A DNA stretch of 64,000 nucleotides from Paludibacter jiangxiensis. Its GTDB lineage: Bacteria; Bacteroidota; Bacteroidia; Bacteroidales; Paludibacteraceae. Shown here in pieces: positions 35,020 through 44,282 of the stretch. Location: NCBI RefSeq assembly GCF_001618385.1, contig NZ_BDCR01000003.1:434001-498000 (forward strand). The letters are read 5' to 3'. How positions within the stretch are numbered: position 1 is the stretch's first letter; the number at the start of each line of letters is the position of its first letter. Made by a program: the position numbers and the translations under genes. The notes beneath the pieces were generated by a model. The model was given only the letters and a program-made list of their open reading frames with translations. It ran no database searches and was not told where the DNA came from.

Positions 35020-35145
35020 CACATTCAATTCATCGCTCCAGAGGCTTAATAACAAGACACATTCCCGGAAAACATCCCGGATGGTGTTGAGAATCTTCAG
35101 CAGCATAAAGGTCCATCAGCCTATTGCAAAACAAATTATATACTG

Positions 35146-35481
35146 ATGAATATTTACGTTTCAAACTTAAGTGACGATACCACAAACGACAGTCTGGAAG
35201 AGTTATTCGAAGAATACGGGATTGTAACCGGTGTTAAAGTCATGGTAGACAGAATGACCGGCTACCCCAAAGGCTGCGGGTTTGTAGAAATGCCCAATGA
35301 CATACACGGACAACGCGCCATTGACAATTTGCACGATACCGAATTTGAAGGCAACAAAATTAGTGTGAGTGTTGCCCGCCCTAAAACCGAACAGAATAAC
35401 AGAGGGTATGGTAATCGTGGTGGTTATAATGGTGGACACAATAGCGGATACAATGGTGGATACAACCAAAGACGATATTAA
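35146..35481 (+). CDS. RRM-domain RNA-binding protein with Gly-rich tail
   Basis: 111 residues. One RNA-recognition motif: RNP2 MNIYVSNLS at the N-terminus and RNP1 KGCGFVEM near residue 43; then a Gly/Asn/Tyr-rich low-complexity tail (GYGNRGGYNGGHNSGYNGGY). Such proteins are widespread in Bacteroidota and bind RNA in the cytosol. One aromatic position of RNP1 is Cys here instead of Phe. Paralogue of the protein at 36534-36863. A hairpin terminator follows it. Confidence 0.92.
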   Translation: MNIYVSNLSDDTTNDSLEELFEEYGIVTGVKVMVDRMTGYPKGCGFVEMPNDIHGQRAIDNLHDTEFEGNKISVSVARPKTEQNNRGYGNRGGYNGGHNSGYNGGYNQRRY

Positions 35482-35486
35482 GCGGC

Positions 35487-35515
35487 TTCGGGTTTAATCA
35501 ACCCGAACCGTTTCT
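35487..35515 (+). terminator. Terminator after the first RRM gene
   Basis: TTCGGGTT / AACCCGAA (35487-35494 and 35500-35507) followed by a pyrimidine/T-rich tail. Confidence 0.7.
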
Positions 35516-35594
35516 TTTCCGTTTTTATTCGCTTATGCTAACAGTCGCGAAATTTAATCATTGAAACGTTCAACGTTATAATTTGAATTGCGCA

Positions 35595-36227
35595 ATGTCT
35601 TCCACCACCCATGTTTTTCCTCCACGAAAGGCTGAAATTGCCAATAGCATCACTCATGCTTTCGGTATTATTTTCAGCACAATAGCAATCCTCCTGTTAT
35701 TCAGAAGTTCCGCCATGATCTCCGAAACCCGTTTCGGCATTCTGGCATTTGCCTTTTGCATGTTCGAAATGTATAGCGTTTCAACAATCTACCATTTGGT
35801 GAAACCTATAAAATTGAAAACAACTTTACGCTTGTTCGATCATATCTCCATCTATTTTCTGATAGCAGGAACGTACACACCATTTATATTGCTCTGCTTA
35901 CAAGGTTCTCTCAAATGGTTATTGCTATCTGTTATTTGGGGTATTGTGGTCTTAGGCATTGTGTATAAATTGGTATGGTGGAAACAACACCCCAAATTAT
36001 CGCTCTACATATACCTCGCAATGGGATGGATTATCGTTTTTTTCATTCGTCCGGTATATGAGGCTCTATCGTTCGAAGGCTTTCTGTGGCTTATTGGCGG
36101 AGGAGTTCTTTATAGCATAGGAACAATATTCTACGCCAACCGCAAACCCCTGTATAATCACGCCGTTTGGCATTTGTTTGTACTTGGCGGAAGCATCTGC
36201 CACTTCATATCTATCCTGTCAATCTGA
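35595..36227 (+). CDS. Hemolysin III (PAQR) family membrane protein
   Basis: I start at ATG 35595 rather than the upstream TTG. 210 residues, seven membrane segments. Family signatures: EIANSITHAFGIIF in helix 1, FDHISIYFLIAGTYTPF near residue 82, and HAVWHLFVLGGSICHF at the end, which supply the conserved His/Asp/Ser metal-site residues of the CREST/PAQR superfamily. Bacterial relatives have been called hemolysins, but the role is unclear and a lipid hydrolase activity has been proposed for the superfamily. It sits between the two RRM genes, without an obvious functional link. Confidence 0.88.
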   Translation: MSSTTHVFPPRKAEIANSITHAFGIIFSTIAILLLFRSSAMISETRFGILAFAFCMFEMYSVSTIYHLVKPIKLKTTLRLFDHISIYFLIAGTYTPFILLCLQGSLKWLLLSVIWGIVVLGIVYKLVWWKQHPKLSLYIYLAMGWIIVFFIRPVYEALSFEGFLWLIGGGVLYSIGTIFYANRKPLYNHAVWHLFVLGGSICHFISILSI

Positions 36228-36533
36228 AATCATTCAATAAGTTCTGCAATTGCTCCACAGCTAATTATCTGCCATAAAAAAGTTTAACGAAACACAGCAA
36301 AAGCGGATATTTTGCAGATCCAATTCTAAAAGAAACTTTACGCATCAAATATTTTTTTCCTATTGTATGATAATTCAATGGATTATGCGTATCTTTGCAC
36401 CATCATTGAACAACAAGTCCGGGTTTATTCGCTATTCAATCCACTTCATTTCTCGATTAGGATTATTATAGAGTTTCTTTCTCTGCCTTTCTCTTCAATA
36501 ATAAATCAAGTTTTATTTAATCCTAATTTCAAA
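36228..36533 (+). other. 306-bp stretch with promoter and leader of the second RRM gene
   Basis: Holds TATCTTTG at 36390-36397 and an approximately 135-nt leader. No gene seen; an upstream in-frame extension of the RRM frame has no domain content. Confidence 0.55.
36390..36397 (+). promoter_or_regulatory. -7 box of the second RRM gene
   Basis: TATCTTTG, giving an approximately 135-nt leader to the ATG at 36534. Confidence 0.55.
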
Positions 36534-36863
36534 ATGAACATTTTTGTAGCAAAATTAAGCTTCAACGTAAACAGCGCTGAACTTGGAGAACTTTTTACCG
36601 AATTTGGCGAAGTAACTTCCGCAACTGTAATCACTGACAAAATGACCGGCCGTTCTAAAGGTTTCGGTTTTGTAGAAATGCCTGACAACGATGCTGCTAA
36701 GCTCGCTATCAGCAAATTGAATGATGCTGAAGTTGACGGTCGTACTATTGCTGTTTCTGAAGCTCGTCCCCGCGAAGAAAGACCTTATGGAGAACGCCGT
36801 CAGGGTGGTTACCAGGGTGGTGGCAACCGCGGTGGTTACGGTGACCGTTCCAGAAGATATTAA
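36534..36863 (+). CDS. RRM-domain RNA-binding protein with Gly/Arg tail
   Basis: I start at ATG 36534 because RNP2 (MNIFVAKLS) begins there. 109 residues: RNP1 KGFGFVEM near residue 42 with both aromatic positions, conserved DGRTIAVSEARP, then a Gly/Arg-rich tail (GGYQGGGNRGGYGDRSRRY) reminiscent of RGG boxes. Cytosolic RNA-binding protein. About half identical to the one at 35146-35481 but with its own promoter and terminator, so it may be regulated differently. Confidence 0.93.
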   Translation: MNIFVAKLSFNVNSAELGELFTEFGEVTSATVITDKMTGRSKGFGFVEMPDNDAAKLAISKLNDAEVDGRTIAVSEARPREERPYGERRQGGYQGGGNRGGYGDRSRRY

Positions 36864-36883
36864 TCGTAAGATAACCGATATTG

Positions 36884-36918
36884 AAAAATGCCTTTACTTT
36901 TAGTAGAGGCATTTTTTT
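36884..36918 (+). terminator. Terminator after the second RRM gene
   Basis: AAAAATGCCT / AGGCATTTTT (36884-36893 and 36907-36916) with a T-run. Confidence 0.85.
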
Positions 36919-37053
36919 GTGCTATAATCTGCAAGAGATGCCAATTCGATGAAATATTCAGAATAACCGGAAAACGTGATTTTCAATCGTTTTTTTTGCG
37001 AATCTTCACTTCAAAAACATCTCTCAAAACTCATTGATTTAAGCATAAATATG

Positions 37054-37061
37054 TACTTTTG
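37054..37061 (+). promoter_or_regulatory. -7 box of the S9 peptidase gene
   Basis: TACTTTTG, 37 nt before the chosen ATG at 37099; it lies inside the longer open frame, supporting the shorter start. Confidence 0.55.
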
Positions 37062-37098
37062 TAATCGTTTTTCACCAGTACTAATTATCATTATCAAT

Positions 37099-39174
37099 AT
37101 GAAGAAACTGATCTCGATTCTCTCCCTGTTGATTTGCGTGGCTGCAATATCAGCATTTGCTCAGAAAAGAGCCTTCACCATCGCCGATTTGTATAAAATA
37201 AAAGGCGTGGAAAGCCCGGTAATTTCGCCCGATGGCAACCGGATTGCCCTTGCCGAAAGAAGTTACGACCTGCCGAAAGGCAAATCGTTTTCCAATGTTT
37301 ACATAATGAATACCGATGGCACCAACAAGGTGGCTATTACCACCAGCGGAAAAGCCAACACCCCTTTCTGGAGCAGCGATAACAAGAATCTTTATTTCGT
37401 CTCTTCCGAAAGCGGCGCCCCTCAGGTCTATCGCTATTCGTTTGCTGACTCTAAAACAGAAAAGCTTACCGATTTTTCGATGGGAATTGGCGGACCGGTT
37501 TTGTCGCCCGACAACCAACTGATAGCATTCACGGCCGACGTATATCCCGAATGTGGCGCCGACAGCCGCGCAAACGCCATTGCCGATTCGCTGGCTGCCA
37601 ACGGACCGACTCAGGCTTATATGGCCGACCACCTGTTGTTCCGTCACTGGACATCCTACTCGGAAGGAAAATGTTCGCACATCATCATCTATAACCTTGC
37701 GAAACAGACCTACACAGACCTGACTCCGGGCAATTTTGTTTCACCCATTTTTATGCTGGGCGGAGGCATCGGGTTTAATTTCTCTCCCGACAGCAAGGAA
37801 CTGTGCTTTGTTTCCAATCACACCGATCATCCCGAAGCCAACACCAATGCTGATATGTATTTAATACCGGTAACTGGCGGGCAGGCGGTAAACATCACAA
37901 AAGATAACACGGCATGGGACGGTTCGCCTATCTATTCTCCCGACGGAAAATACATAGCCTACCGCAAACAGATGGTACCGGGTCATGAATCGGATCGTTT
38001 TCGTCTGGCTCTCTACAACCGTCAGACCGGCACATCAGAAATCATCACCGACGCATTCGACAACTGGGTGACCGATTTCAAATGGAATGCCGACTCCAAA
38101 TCAATTTATTTTTCGGGCGATGTACAGGGCAATCAACCGATCTACAAAATTGAAATTGCATCGAAAAAGATCACTCCGGTTAGCGGCGACAAAGCCACTT
38201 TTGCTTTCGATCTCGACAACAAAGGAAACATTTACTACACTGCCAGTTCTACCGGCAAACCGGTTGCGCTCTATCGCCAGAGCCTAACCAAAGGCAAAAC
38301 CACACAGATCACCTTCTTAAACGAAGAGTTGGAAAACACAGTGGATATCCGCCCGTCCGACACACTTTGGGTGGCCGGTGCCGACGGTCGTAAATTGGAA
38401 GTGTTTATTGTAAAACCTCACAACTTCGATCCGAACAAGAAATATCCGCTCATTCTTAACGTTCATGGTGGCCCGCAAAGCCAGTGGATGAACTCGTTCC
38501 GCGGTGACTGGCAGGTATATCCCGGTGCCGGTTACGTGGTGGCCTACCCCAACCCGCACGGTTCTACGGGTTACGGACAGGAATATACCACCTCCATCTC
38601 GGGCGACTGGGGCGGCAAGCCGTTTGTTGACCTGATGAAGGTAACCGATGCATTGGCTAACCTGTCTTATGTGGATTCTACCCGCATGGGCGCCATGGGA
38701 TGGTCCTACGGCGGCTACATGATGAACTGGTTTCAGGCTCAAACCAAACGTTTCAAATGTCTGGCTTCGATGATGGGCTTGTTTGATCTGGGATCGATGT
38801 GGGGAACAACGGAAGAAGTCTGGTTTCCGAACTTCGATCTGAAAGGTCAGCCCTGGAATTCAAACTTGTACAAGAAATGGTCGCCCTCGGAATACGTAAA
38901 GAACTTTGCTACCCCAACCCTGATTATCACCGGCCAGCTCGACTTCCGGGTATCGTACAACCAGAGCCTGCAATATTTCACCACTTTGCAGACGCTGAAT
39001 ATTCCGTCGCGCCTCATTATCCTGAAAAACGACGGTCACTGGCCCAACACGGTAAAATCGATGCCACTCTACTACGATGCACACCTCGATTGGTTCCACA
39101 AATACCTGGGCGGCGATCCGGCACCGTATGACGTAGACAAACTGGTAAAAAACCAGGTGTTCAATACAAAATAA
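37099..39174 (+). CDS. Secreted S9 prolyl-oligopeptidase-family peptidase (DPP5-like)
   Basis: I start at MKKLISIL (37099), which gives a signal peptide ending near AFAQ; the frame opens 41 codons earlier, in the promoter. 691 residues: N-terminal beta propeller (SPDGNRIALAERS, SSDNKNLYFVS, SPDGKYIAYRKQ blades) and a C-terminal alpha/beta hydrolase with GWSYGGYMMNW (Ser), the Asp in TGQLDFRVSYNQS and the His in NDGHWP. Length and layout fit dipeptidyl peptidase 5 of Porphyromonas, which acts in the periplasm on peptides taken as food. Monocistronic. Confidence 0.92.
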   Translation: MKKLISILSLLICVAAISAFAQKRAFTIADLYKIKGVESPVISPDGNRIALAERSYDLPKGKSFSNVYIMNTDGTNKVAITTSGKANTPFWSSDNKNLYFVSSESGAPQVYRYSFADSKTEKLTDFSMGIGGPVLSPDNQLIAFTADVYPECGADSRANAIADSLAANGPTQAYMADHLLFRHWTSYSEGKCSHIIIYNLAKQTYTDLTPGNFVSPIFMLGGGIGFNFSPDSKELCFVSNHTDHPEANTNADMYLIPVTGGQAVNITKDNTAWDGSPIYSPDGKYIAYRKQMVPGHESDRFRLALYNRQTGTSEIITDAFDNWVTDFKWNADSKSIYFSGDVQGNQPIYKIEIASKKITPVSGDKATFAFDLDNKGNIYYTASSTGKPVALYRQSLTKGKTTQITFLNEELENTVDIRPSDTLWVAGADGRKLEVFIVKPHNFDPNKKYPLILNVHGGPQSQWMNSFRGDWQVYPGAGYVVAYPNPHGSTGYGQEYTTSISGDWGGKPFVDLMKVTDALANLSYVDSTRMGAMGWSYGGYMMNWFQAQTKRFKCLASMMGLFDLGSMWGTTEEVWFPNFDLKGQPWNSNLYKKWSPSEYVKNFATPTLIITGQLDFRVSYNQSLQYFTTLQTLNIPSRLIILKNDGHWPNTVKSMPLYYDAHLDWFHKYLGGDPAPYDVDKLVKNQVFNTK

Positions 39175-39196
39175 AAATCGATACCGCCTATCAAAT

Positions 39197-39237
39197 AAAA
39201 AATGCTCCGACTTTACATGAAAGCCGGAGCATTTTTT
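39197..39237. terminator. Bidirectional terminator between the peptidase and phosphodiesterase genes
   Basis: Thirteen-bp stem AAAAAATGCTCCG / CGGAGCATTTTTT (39197-39209 and 39225-39237) between convergent genes. Confidence 0.9.
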
Positions 39238-39253
39238 ATTTCTACCCAAACGC

Positions 39254-40459
39254 TTATCTGCTCTTCAACAGATCTTTCACCCTGTCGAAATTACCATCGG
39301 TTTTTTCCGGAGTGATTCCCATCAAATAGGCCAACAGCGGATAGACATCCACATTGACAAATCCTTGAGAGACATACCCCTTTTTGAAATCGGGGCCGTA
39401 AGCATAAAAAGCGACCTGCATATCGGGTGCATCCGGATCGTAACCATGTGCCCCTTTGTTGGGCGAAGGTTTAGAACCGAATTGCCATCCACAATCGGGG
39501 CATACCACCACATCGCCTATCCTATCGCTGGTGCCATAATGCAACGATGCCGGGACCTCCTCCTTTTTATAGGCTTTGATATGCGGAATTTTATTCAAGG
39601 CAATCAGCACCGAGTCGCGATATCCGAAATGGGTAAACAATGAGGTAGGATTGGCTCCTTCGGCTCTATCAATCCAACGGGCAGGCAAATAATTCTCCAT
39701 TTGCACAAAACGATCGGGACTAATTGCCGTCATGCCGTGGTCGGCAGTCACAATCACATTCACATTTGACGCTACCGGCAACTGTTTAATTTTCTTCATC
39801 AAATCACCGATCAGGCTATCCAACCGATGAACTTCTTTTGCCACCTCCGGGCTCCGGGGACCAAAATGATGTCCTTTCGCATCGGGCTCATCGAAGTAAA
39901 GCATAATCAGTCGGGGCCGATCTTCCGGCTTCATTCGCAACCACGAAATAACAGTATCCACACGGGCTTCGAAAGAGATCATCGGTTTTTGATCGTAAAT
40001 TTTATAGTAGGTAGGATGCGTATTTTTAATGGCGATATCCGATCCCACCCAATACACATTTCCGGTTTTCACTCCCTGCTTCTGCGCTGTGATCCAAATC
40101 GGTTCTCCCAAATAGTAGGCAGGATTGTTACGCGTTGCAGAGTCTCCCATCGAATAACGAATCCCTGTTTTCTTATCCCAGAACGAGTTGTTAACAATGC
40201 CGTGATGGTCGGGAACCAAACCTGTAGCCAGGGTATAATGATTGGGAAAGGTGGATGCCGGATAAGAGGGTTTCATACTCACTGCCCGCACCCCGAGATG
40301 AGCCATTAACTGCAAATTTGGCGTGGAATACATCGAGGGATAATCCCAGCGAAACCCATCCAGCGAAACAATAATGGTATAATTGTCGTTTCCGGTTGCT
40401 CCTTTCGCCACAGACGCCACCACGAAACACAATACCAACAACACAATGTTCTTACGCAT
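39254..40459 (-). CDS. Secreted nucleotide pyrophosphatase/phosphodiesterase (NPP, alkaline phosphatase superfamily)
   Basis: 401 residues with signal peptide MRKNIVLLVLCFVVASVAKG. Two-metal site of the superfamily is visible: VSLDGFRWDY (Asp), the nucleophile Thr in YPASTFPNHYTLATG, FDEPDAKGHHFGP (Asp, His), TADHGM (Asp, His) and GAHGYDPD (His). NPP enzymes cleave phosphodiester or pyrophosphate bonds of nucleotides or phospholipid head groups outside the cytoplasm. Substrate not determined. A minus-strand TACTTTTG box lies at 40490-40497, 31 nt before the start. Confidence 0.92.
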   Translation of the reverse strand: MRKNIVLLVLCFVVASVAKGATGNDNYTIIVSLDGFRWDYPSMYSTPNLQLMAHLGVRAVSMKPSYPASTFPNHYTLATGLVPDHHGIVNNSFWDKKTGIRYSMGDSATRNNPAYYLGEPIWITAQKQGVKTGNVYWVGSDIAIKNTHPTYYKIYDQKPMISFEARVDTVISWLRMKPEDRPRLIMLYFDEPDAKGHHFGPRSPEVAKEVHRLDSLIGDLMKKIKQLPVASNVNVIVTADHGMTAISPDRFVQMENYLPARWIDRAEGANPTSLFTHFGYRDSVLIALNKIPHIKAYKKEEVPASLHYGTSDRIGDVVVCPDCGWQFGSKPSPNKGAHGYDPDAPDMQVAFYAYGPDFKKGYVSQGFVNVDVYPLLAYLMGITPEKTDGNFDRVKDLLKSR

Positions 40460-40489
40460 ACTATTCTTCGGTTAAAGTAAAATTGCATG

Positions 40490-40497
40490 CAAAAGTA
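40490..40497 (-). promoter_or_regulatory. -7 box of the NPP gene
   Basis: Minus-strand TACTTTTG; no good -33 seen. Confidence 0.45.
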
Positions 40498-40676
40498 ACG
40501 ATTCTCCGGCGAAAAGCTGATGAATAAAGCCGATGCCCACTGTTTTAATAAAAAATCAATCTATGCCGAAATATTTATTTGTGACTTAATGTTCAGCTAT
40601 CCTGTTTCAATGCATGAGAATAACATGTTAATCACGCGTTTTGTAAAGATACATGAAGCGTCTCTACAATTTTTCT

Positions 40677-40684
40677 TACTTTTG
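40677..40684 (+). promoter_or_regulatory. -7 box of the acyltransferase gene
   Basis: TACTTTTG, 27 nt before the ATG at 40712; lies inside the longer open frame and so argues for the shorter start. Confidence 0.5.
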
Positions 40685-40711
40685 CAGCACCAAACAGACA
40701 ACCGATTCGGA

Positions 40712-41776
40712 ATGGCACAAACCAATTACAACACACCGCAGTCCGCGGCAAAAACCCTTTGGTACGACAACCTGCGGGTGATCGCCACCATCGGGGTAAT
40801 CGGTATCCACGTCTCGTCAGATTACCAACCGTCGTCGGGGTCCATTTCCGAATACAGTTTTTGGATCGGCAACATCTTTGATAGCCTGTCGCGGTTCAGC
40901 GTACCGGTTTTCGTCATGCTTTCCGGCGCGTTGTTGTTATCCAAAGAATATCCCATCGGCGTTTTCCTGAAAAAGAGATTGATGCGATTGGTGATTCCGT
41001 TCCTCTTTTGGAGCTGCATCTACATTGCCAAATCGCTTTGGGATATGCACGACGAAGGTGTTCTACTGACGCCCTATTCCATCGCACGCGAAATTTTCGT
41101 GCAGTTCCGCGACGGCAGTTCGCTTCACTTCTGGTATATCTACATGATTGTCGGCGTCTATCTTTTTATCCCCATCATCGGAAAATGGGTGCGCAACAGT
41201 ACGGAGAAGGAACAACTCTACTTTCTGGGTATTTGGGCATTTACCATCGTTTTCGGACAACCAATAATTGAAAAACTGAAACCGGATATCGAATTGAGTT
41301 ATTTCAGCGGATTTCTTGGCTATCTGGTGCTTGGTTATTACCTGAAAAACAAAACTTTCAAAAGCAGGAAACAACAAAACACGTTAGCACTTAGCTTTCT
41401 GTTTGCGGGATTGCTGTCGACCATCTCCGGCACCTACCTGATTCTCCGGTTCAAGCATGAGTATGCTTCCACCTTTTACGAATGCCTTTCGCCCAATATC
41501 CTGCTCTATTCCATGGGAATATTTCTGCTACTGAAAGACAAAGACATCCGTTTTCGTCCGTTTGTAAAGGTGCGTGATTTTATCTGCCGCTACAGCTACG
41601 GCATCTTTCTGGTGCACGTACTCATCTTCTTCCAGCTTGGCGACTACGGCATCAACTGGCAACTCATCGATCCGATCGTCGGCATTCCGGTTACCATTCT
41701 GGTGTGTCTCGTCATCTCGTCGGCCATTATCTTTGTGGTAAATAAACTACCTTACGGGAAATATATTTCGGGATAA
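40712..41776 (+). CDS. Acyltransferase family 3 membrane protein
   Basis: I start at MAQTNYNT (40712); 64 further upstream codons in frame cover the promoter region. 354 residues with ten membrane segments. The first helix carries WYDNLRVIATIGVIGIHVSS with the family His, followed by the SVPVFVMLSGALLLSKEYP loop and a long hydrophobic body with SLHFWYIYMIVGVYLFIPII. Members O-acetylate cell-surface sugars such as peptidoglycan, O-antigen or enterobacterial common antigen (WecH-like). No surface-polysaccharide genes are adjacent, so the acceptor is unknown. Confidence 0.88.
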   Translation: MAQTNYNTPQSAAKTLWYDNLRVIATIGVIGIHVSSDYQPSSGSISEYSFWIGNIFDSLSRFSVPVFVMLSGALLLSKEYPIGVFLKKRLMRLVIPFLFWSCIYIAKSLWDMHDEGVLLTPYSIAREIFVQFRDGSSLHFWYIYMIVGVYLFIPIIGKWVRNSTEKEQLYFLGIWAFTIVFGQPIIEKLKPDIELSYFSGFLGYLVLGYYLKNKTFKSRKQQNTLALSFLFAGLLSTISGTYLILRFKHEYASTFYECLSPNILLYSMGIFLLLKDKDIRFRPFVKVRDFICRYSYGIFLVHVLIFFQLGDYGINWQLIDPIVGIPVTILVCLVISSAIIFVVNKLPYGKYISG

Positions 41777-41823
41777 CATCCATAACCACAAGAAATGAAG
41801 GAAAATTCAGGAGTAAAATAACG

Positions 41824-41858
41824 AAGCCGCAGTTAGAAGAACTACCTGCGGCTTTGTT
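41824..41858. terminator. Terminator between the acyltransferase and GH20 genes
   Basis: AAGCCGCAG / CTGCGGCTT (41824-41832 and 41846-41854) between convergent genes; short T-tract. Confidence 0.7.
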
Positions 41859-41875
41859 GTATAAAGTGCAACCGG

Positions 41876-44146
41876 TTAATAGTAAACCGGAGTCGGGTTT
41901 TCGCGATTGGTATTATCCACCGGACGAAGGGTTGGACGAGCATCCACCCATGCTGAAACTACCCCGCCCAATGTTCGGTTGAGAAGCACCACTTTGATAG
42001 GATAATAACCGGCCGTAAGGGGAACGGCAACATCCGATTTGGCATTCTTCTTTATGCCCTTATTTTCGATCAGCAGCTTGTCGCCAAGGAAGAACTGATC
42101 GCCGAGGCAATGCAGAATATAAGATCCGTCTTTCTCAACATAGATGTAACCCTCAAAAATAGCAGCACCACCGGCTTCTTCTTTCTTCTTTAGCTTGAAG
42201 AAGTCGTTCAGAGTGGTTACCACAGTATCTTTCCAGTTGGTCACCGATGCCAGTTGTGCAACCGCTTTGAAATCGCCATCTTTTACAAAACGCATCTTCA
42301 TCCCTTTTTGCAAACCTTCCATTTTTTCAACGCCGCGATATGGAGTCACCTTTGTCAAGGTAATGGTACGTACCGGGCTCAGTTTTCCATGAGGCAATAC
42401 GCTACGAATTTTCATCACCGATGACTTTTCAATCGTAATCGGTTGCGCATAAACCGCCGATGATGCGGTAGGCTCCGACCCGTCGAGCGTATAAACTATT
42501 TTCACCGGACGGTTACTGGTGAAGGGCAGAGTTACTTTATCCGCAAATTGAATGTAGTTCATATTACCTTCCGGCATCGGAATATAATAGTTGAGGTTGT
42601 GATAATCCCAACGCACTTGTTGATCATCAAGACGTTTGATAAAATCATCCACATTTTTGTTCTCCTTCTGCGTCCACCCCACCTCAGCAATAGCCGGCAC
42701 ACGCGGAAAATACTGGAATTCTATCTGAGAGGGTTCGTACATGTATTCCTGCCAGAGATTACCCTGCAAACCCAGAACATGATGAGCTTTATCGGCTGCA
42801 ATTTCTTTCGGAACAGGGTCATAACTGTAAACTTTTTGCAAGGGTGAAAAACCACCAATCTTTAAGGGTTCGCAAAGCAAATCGCCCTGATAAAAGTCGA
42901 GATAAACGTAGCCGGAAGGCGTCATCACCACATCATGACCGGCATTGGCTGCCTCGATACCCCCCTGCTCTCCACGCCACGACATAATCATTGCCGTAGG
43001 AGCCACACCGCCTTCAAGAATTTCGTCCCATCCAAACATGCGTTTCCCCTTTGCAATAAGGTATTTTTCCATCTTTCTGGTGAAATAGCCTTGCAATTCC
43101 ATCTCATTTTTCAAGCCCTCCTTTTTTATCAAAGCCTGACATTTGGGACACTCATGCCAACGTATCTTCGGACATTCGTCGCCTCCAATGTGTACAATTT
43201 TCGAAGGAAACAATGCACACACCTCGTCGAGAACATGGTAGAAGAATTTGTAGGTATTTTCATTTCCCACACAAAAAACATCGTCTTCAATACCCCAGAT
43301 GGTACGTGGTTTGAAGGGGCCGCCGGTGCAGGAGAGTTCGGGATAAGCCGCAAGTGCAGCCAGCGCATGGCCCGGCATTTCAATTTCGGGAATAATCTCG
43401 ATGTTGCGGGCCGCCGCATATTTGATCACATCTTTGACCTGTTCCTGCGTATAGAAACCACCATATGGTTTACCATCGTCAATGCGATTGGAGCCGATCT
43501 CAGTCAGCTTCGGATAGCGTTTAATTTCGATGCGCCATGCCTGGTCTTCTGTAAAGTGCCAGTGGAACTTGTTGATCTTATATATAGCAAACAGATCGAG
43601 CATCTTCTTGATTTCGTCAATGGTTGTGAAATGACGGCAACAATCGAGATGAACCCCGCGATACGAGAAACGGGGCACATCGGTAATGGCAACACAGGGA
43701 ACCTTCCACACTGCAGCAGTTTTTGTTTTACTTTCGATTTGGGGAGGCAAAAGTTGCAGCAACGATTGAACACCGTAATACAAACCGTTCTGCGCAGCTG
43801 CTTCTATATTGATCTTGTTTTTATCCACCGTCAGACGATAGCCTTCCTGACCCAGTTCGTTGTTATTTACCAAAGCAAATACTATAGCGGCCTTTTGCCC
43901 GTCTTTACTATTTCTGAGGGTAATACCGGCTGCCAAAGCCAGCTTCTTTACCAGCAGTTTTTTTCCTTGGCAATCGGATGGAGCCTGTACCGTCATCCCG
44001 TTTTTAAAAACGAAGTCACCGTCATTCACGGTAAGCTGATTTGGTTTCGGGATAATAGTGATATTCGATTCTCCCGCTATACAACGAGTTGAAAAAAATA
44101 GCACACTGATTATCAACCCCAGCGTTTTCCAGTTTTTCATCATCAA
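41876..44146 (-). CDS. Beta-N-acetylhexosaminidase (GH20) with C-terminal PA14-like domain
   Basis: Releases terminal GlcNAc or GalNAc from glycans in the periplasm or at the surface. 756 residues: signal peptide (to about 25), GH20b domain IIPKPNQLTVNDGDFVF, catalytic barrel from about 155 (YRGVHLDCCRHF, KFHWHFTEDQAWRIEIK) with the Asp-Glu catalytic pair in HIGGDECPK, and the DEILEGGV and GLQGNLWQEY stretches. After the barrel comes a beta domain with YTLDGSEPTASS and a last domain of about 130 residues (GYIYVEKDGSYILHC, LTAGYYPIKVVLLN) that resembles PA14. Downstream of, and possibly co-transcribed with, the GH92 gene (136-nt gap). Its product feeds nagB. Confidence 0.95.
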   Translation of the reverse strand: MMMKNWKTLGLIISVLFFSTRCIAGESNITIIPKPNQLTVNDGDFVFKNGMTVQAPSDCQGKKLLVKKLALAAGITLRNSKDGQKAAIVFALVNNNELGQEGYRLTVDKNKINIEAAAQNGLYYGVQSLLQLLPPQIESKTKTAAVWKVPCVAITDVPRFSYRGVHLDCCRHFTTIDEIKKMLDLFAIYKINKFHWHFTEDQAWRIEIKRYPKLTEIGSNRIDDGKPYGGFYTQEQVKDVIKYAAARNIEIIPEIEMPGHALAALAAYPELSCTGGPFKPRTIWGIEDDVFCVGNENTYKFFYHVLDEVCALFPSKIVHIGGDECPKIRWHECPKCQALIKKEGLKNEMELQGYFTRKMEKYLIAKGKRMFGWDEILEGGVAPTAMIMSWRGEQGGIEAANAGHDVVMTPSGYVYLDFYQGDLLCEPLKIGGFSPLQKVYSYDPVPKEIAADKAHHVLGLQGNLWQEYMYEPSQIEFQYFPRVPAIAEVGWTQKENKNVDDFIKRLDDQQVRWDYHNLNYYIPMPEGNMNYIQFADKVTLPFTSNRPVKIVYTLDGSEPTASSAVYAQPITIEKSSVMKIRSVLPHGKLSPVRTITLTKVTPYRGVEKMEGLQKGMKMRFVKDGDFKAVAQLASVTNWKDTVVTTLNDFFKLKKKEEAGGAAIFEGYIYVEKDGSYILHCLGDQFFLGDKLLIENKGIKKNAKSDVAVPLTAGYYPIKVVLLNRTLGGVVSAWVDARPTLRPVDNTNRENPTPVYY

Positions 44147-44282
44147 TTATTTAATCAGGTTATGTAGTTATAAAGTTCAAAATTTCAAGTTCAAAGCTGC
44201 AACATCTAATGATGGTTCAGCGCCTTGCCTCAAGCTGTCACCTCTTCATGCTGATCTCACCTCCAATCAATCCGGTCTCAAA

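Noticed and set aside
35082-35140. Possible small RNA between the cold-shock and RRM genes
   Set aside because: No stable stem with T-tract and no own promoter box; ordinary spacer.
42935-44092. 385-codon plus-strand open frame
   Set aside because: It runs antisense to the GH20 gene, has no recognisable domain, and reflects codon composition of the real gene.
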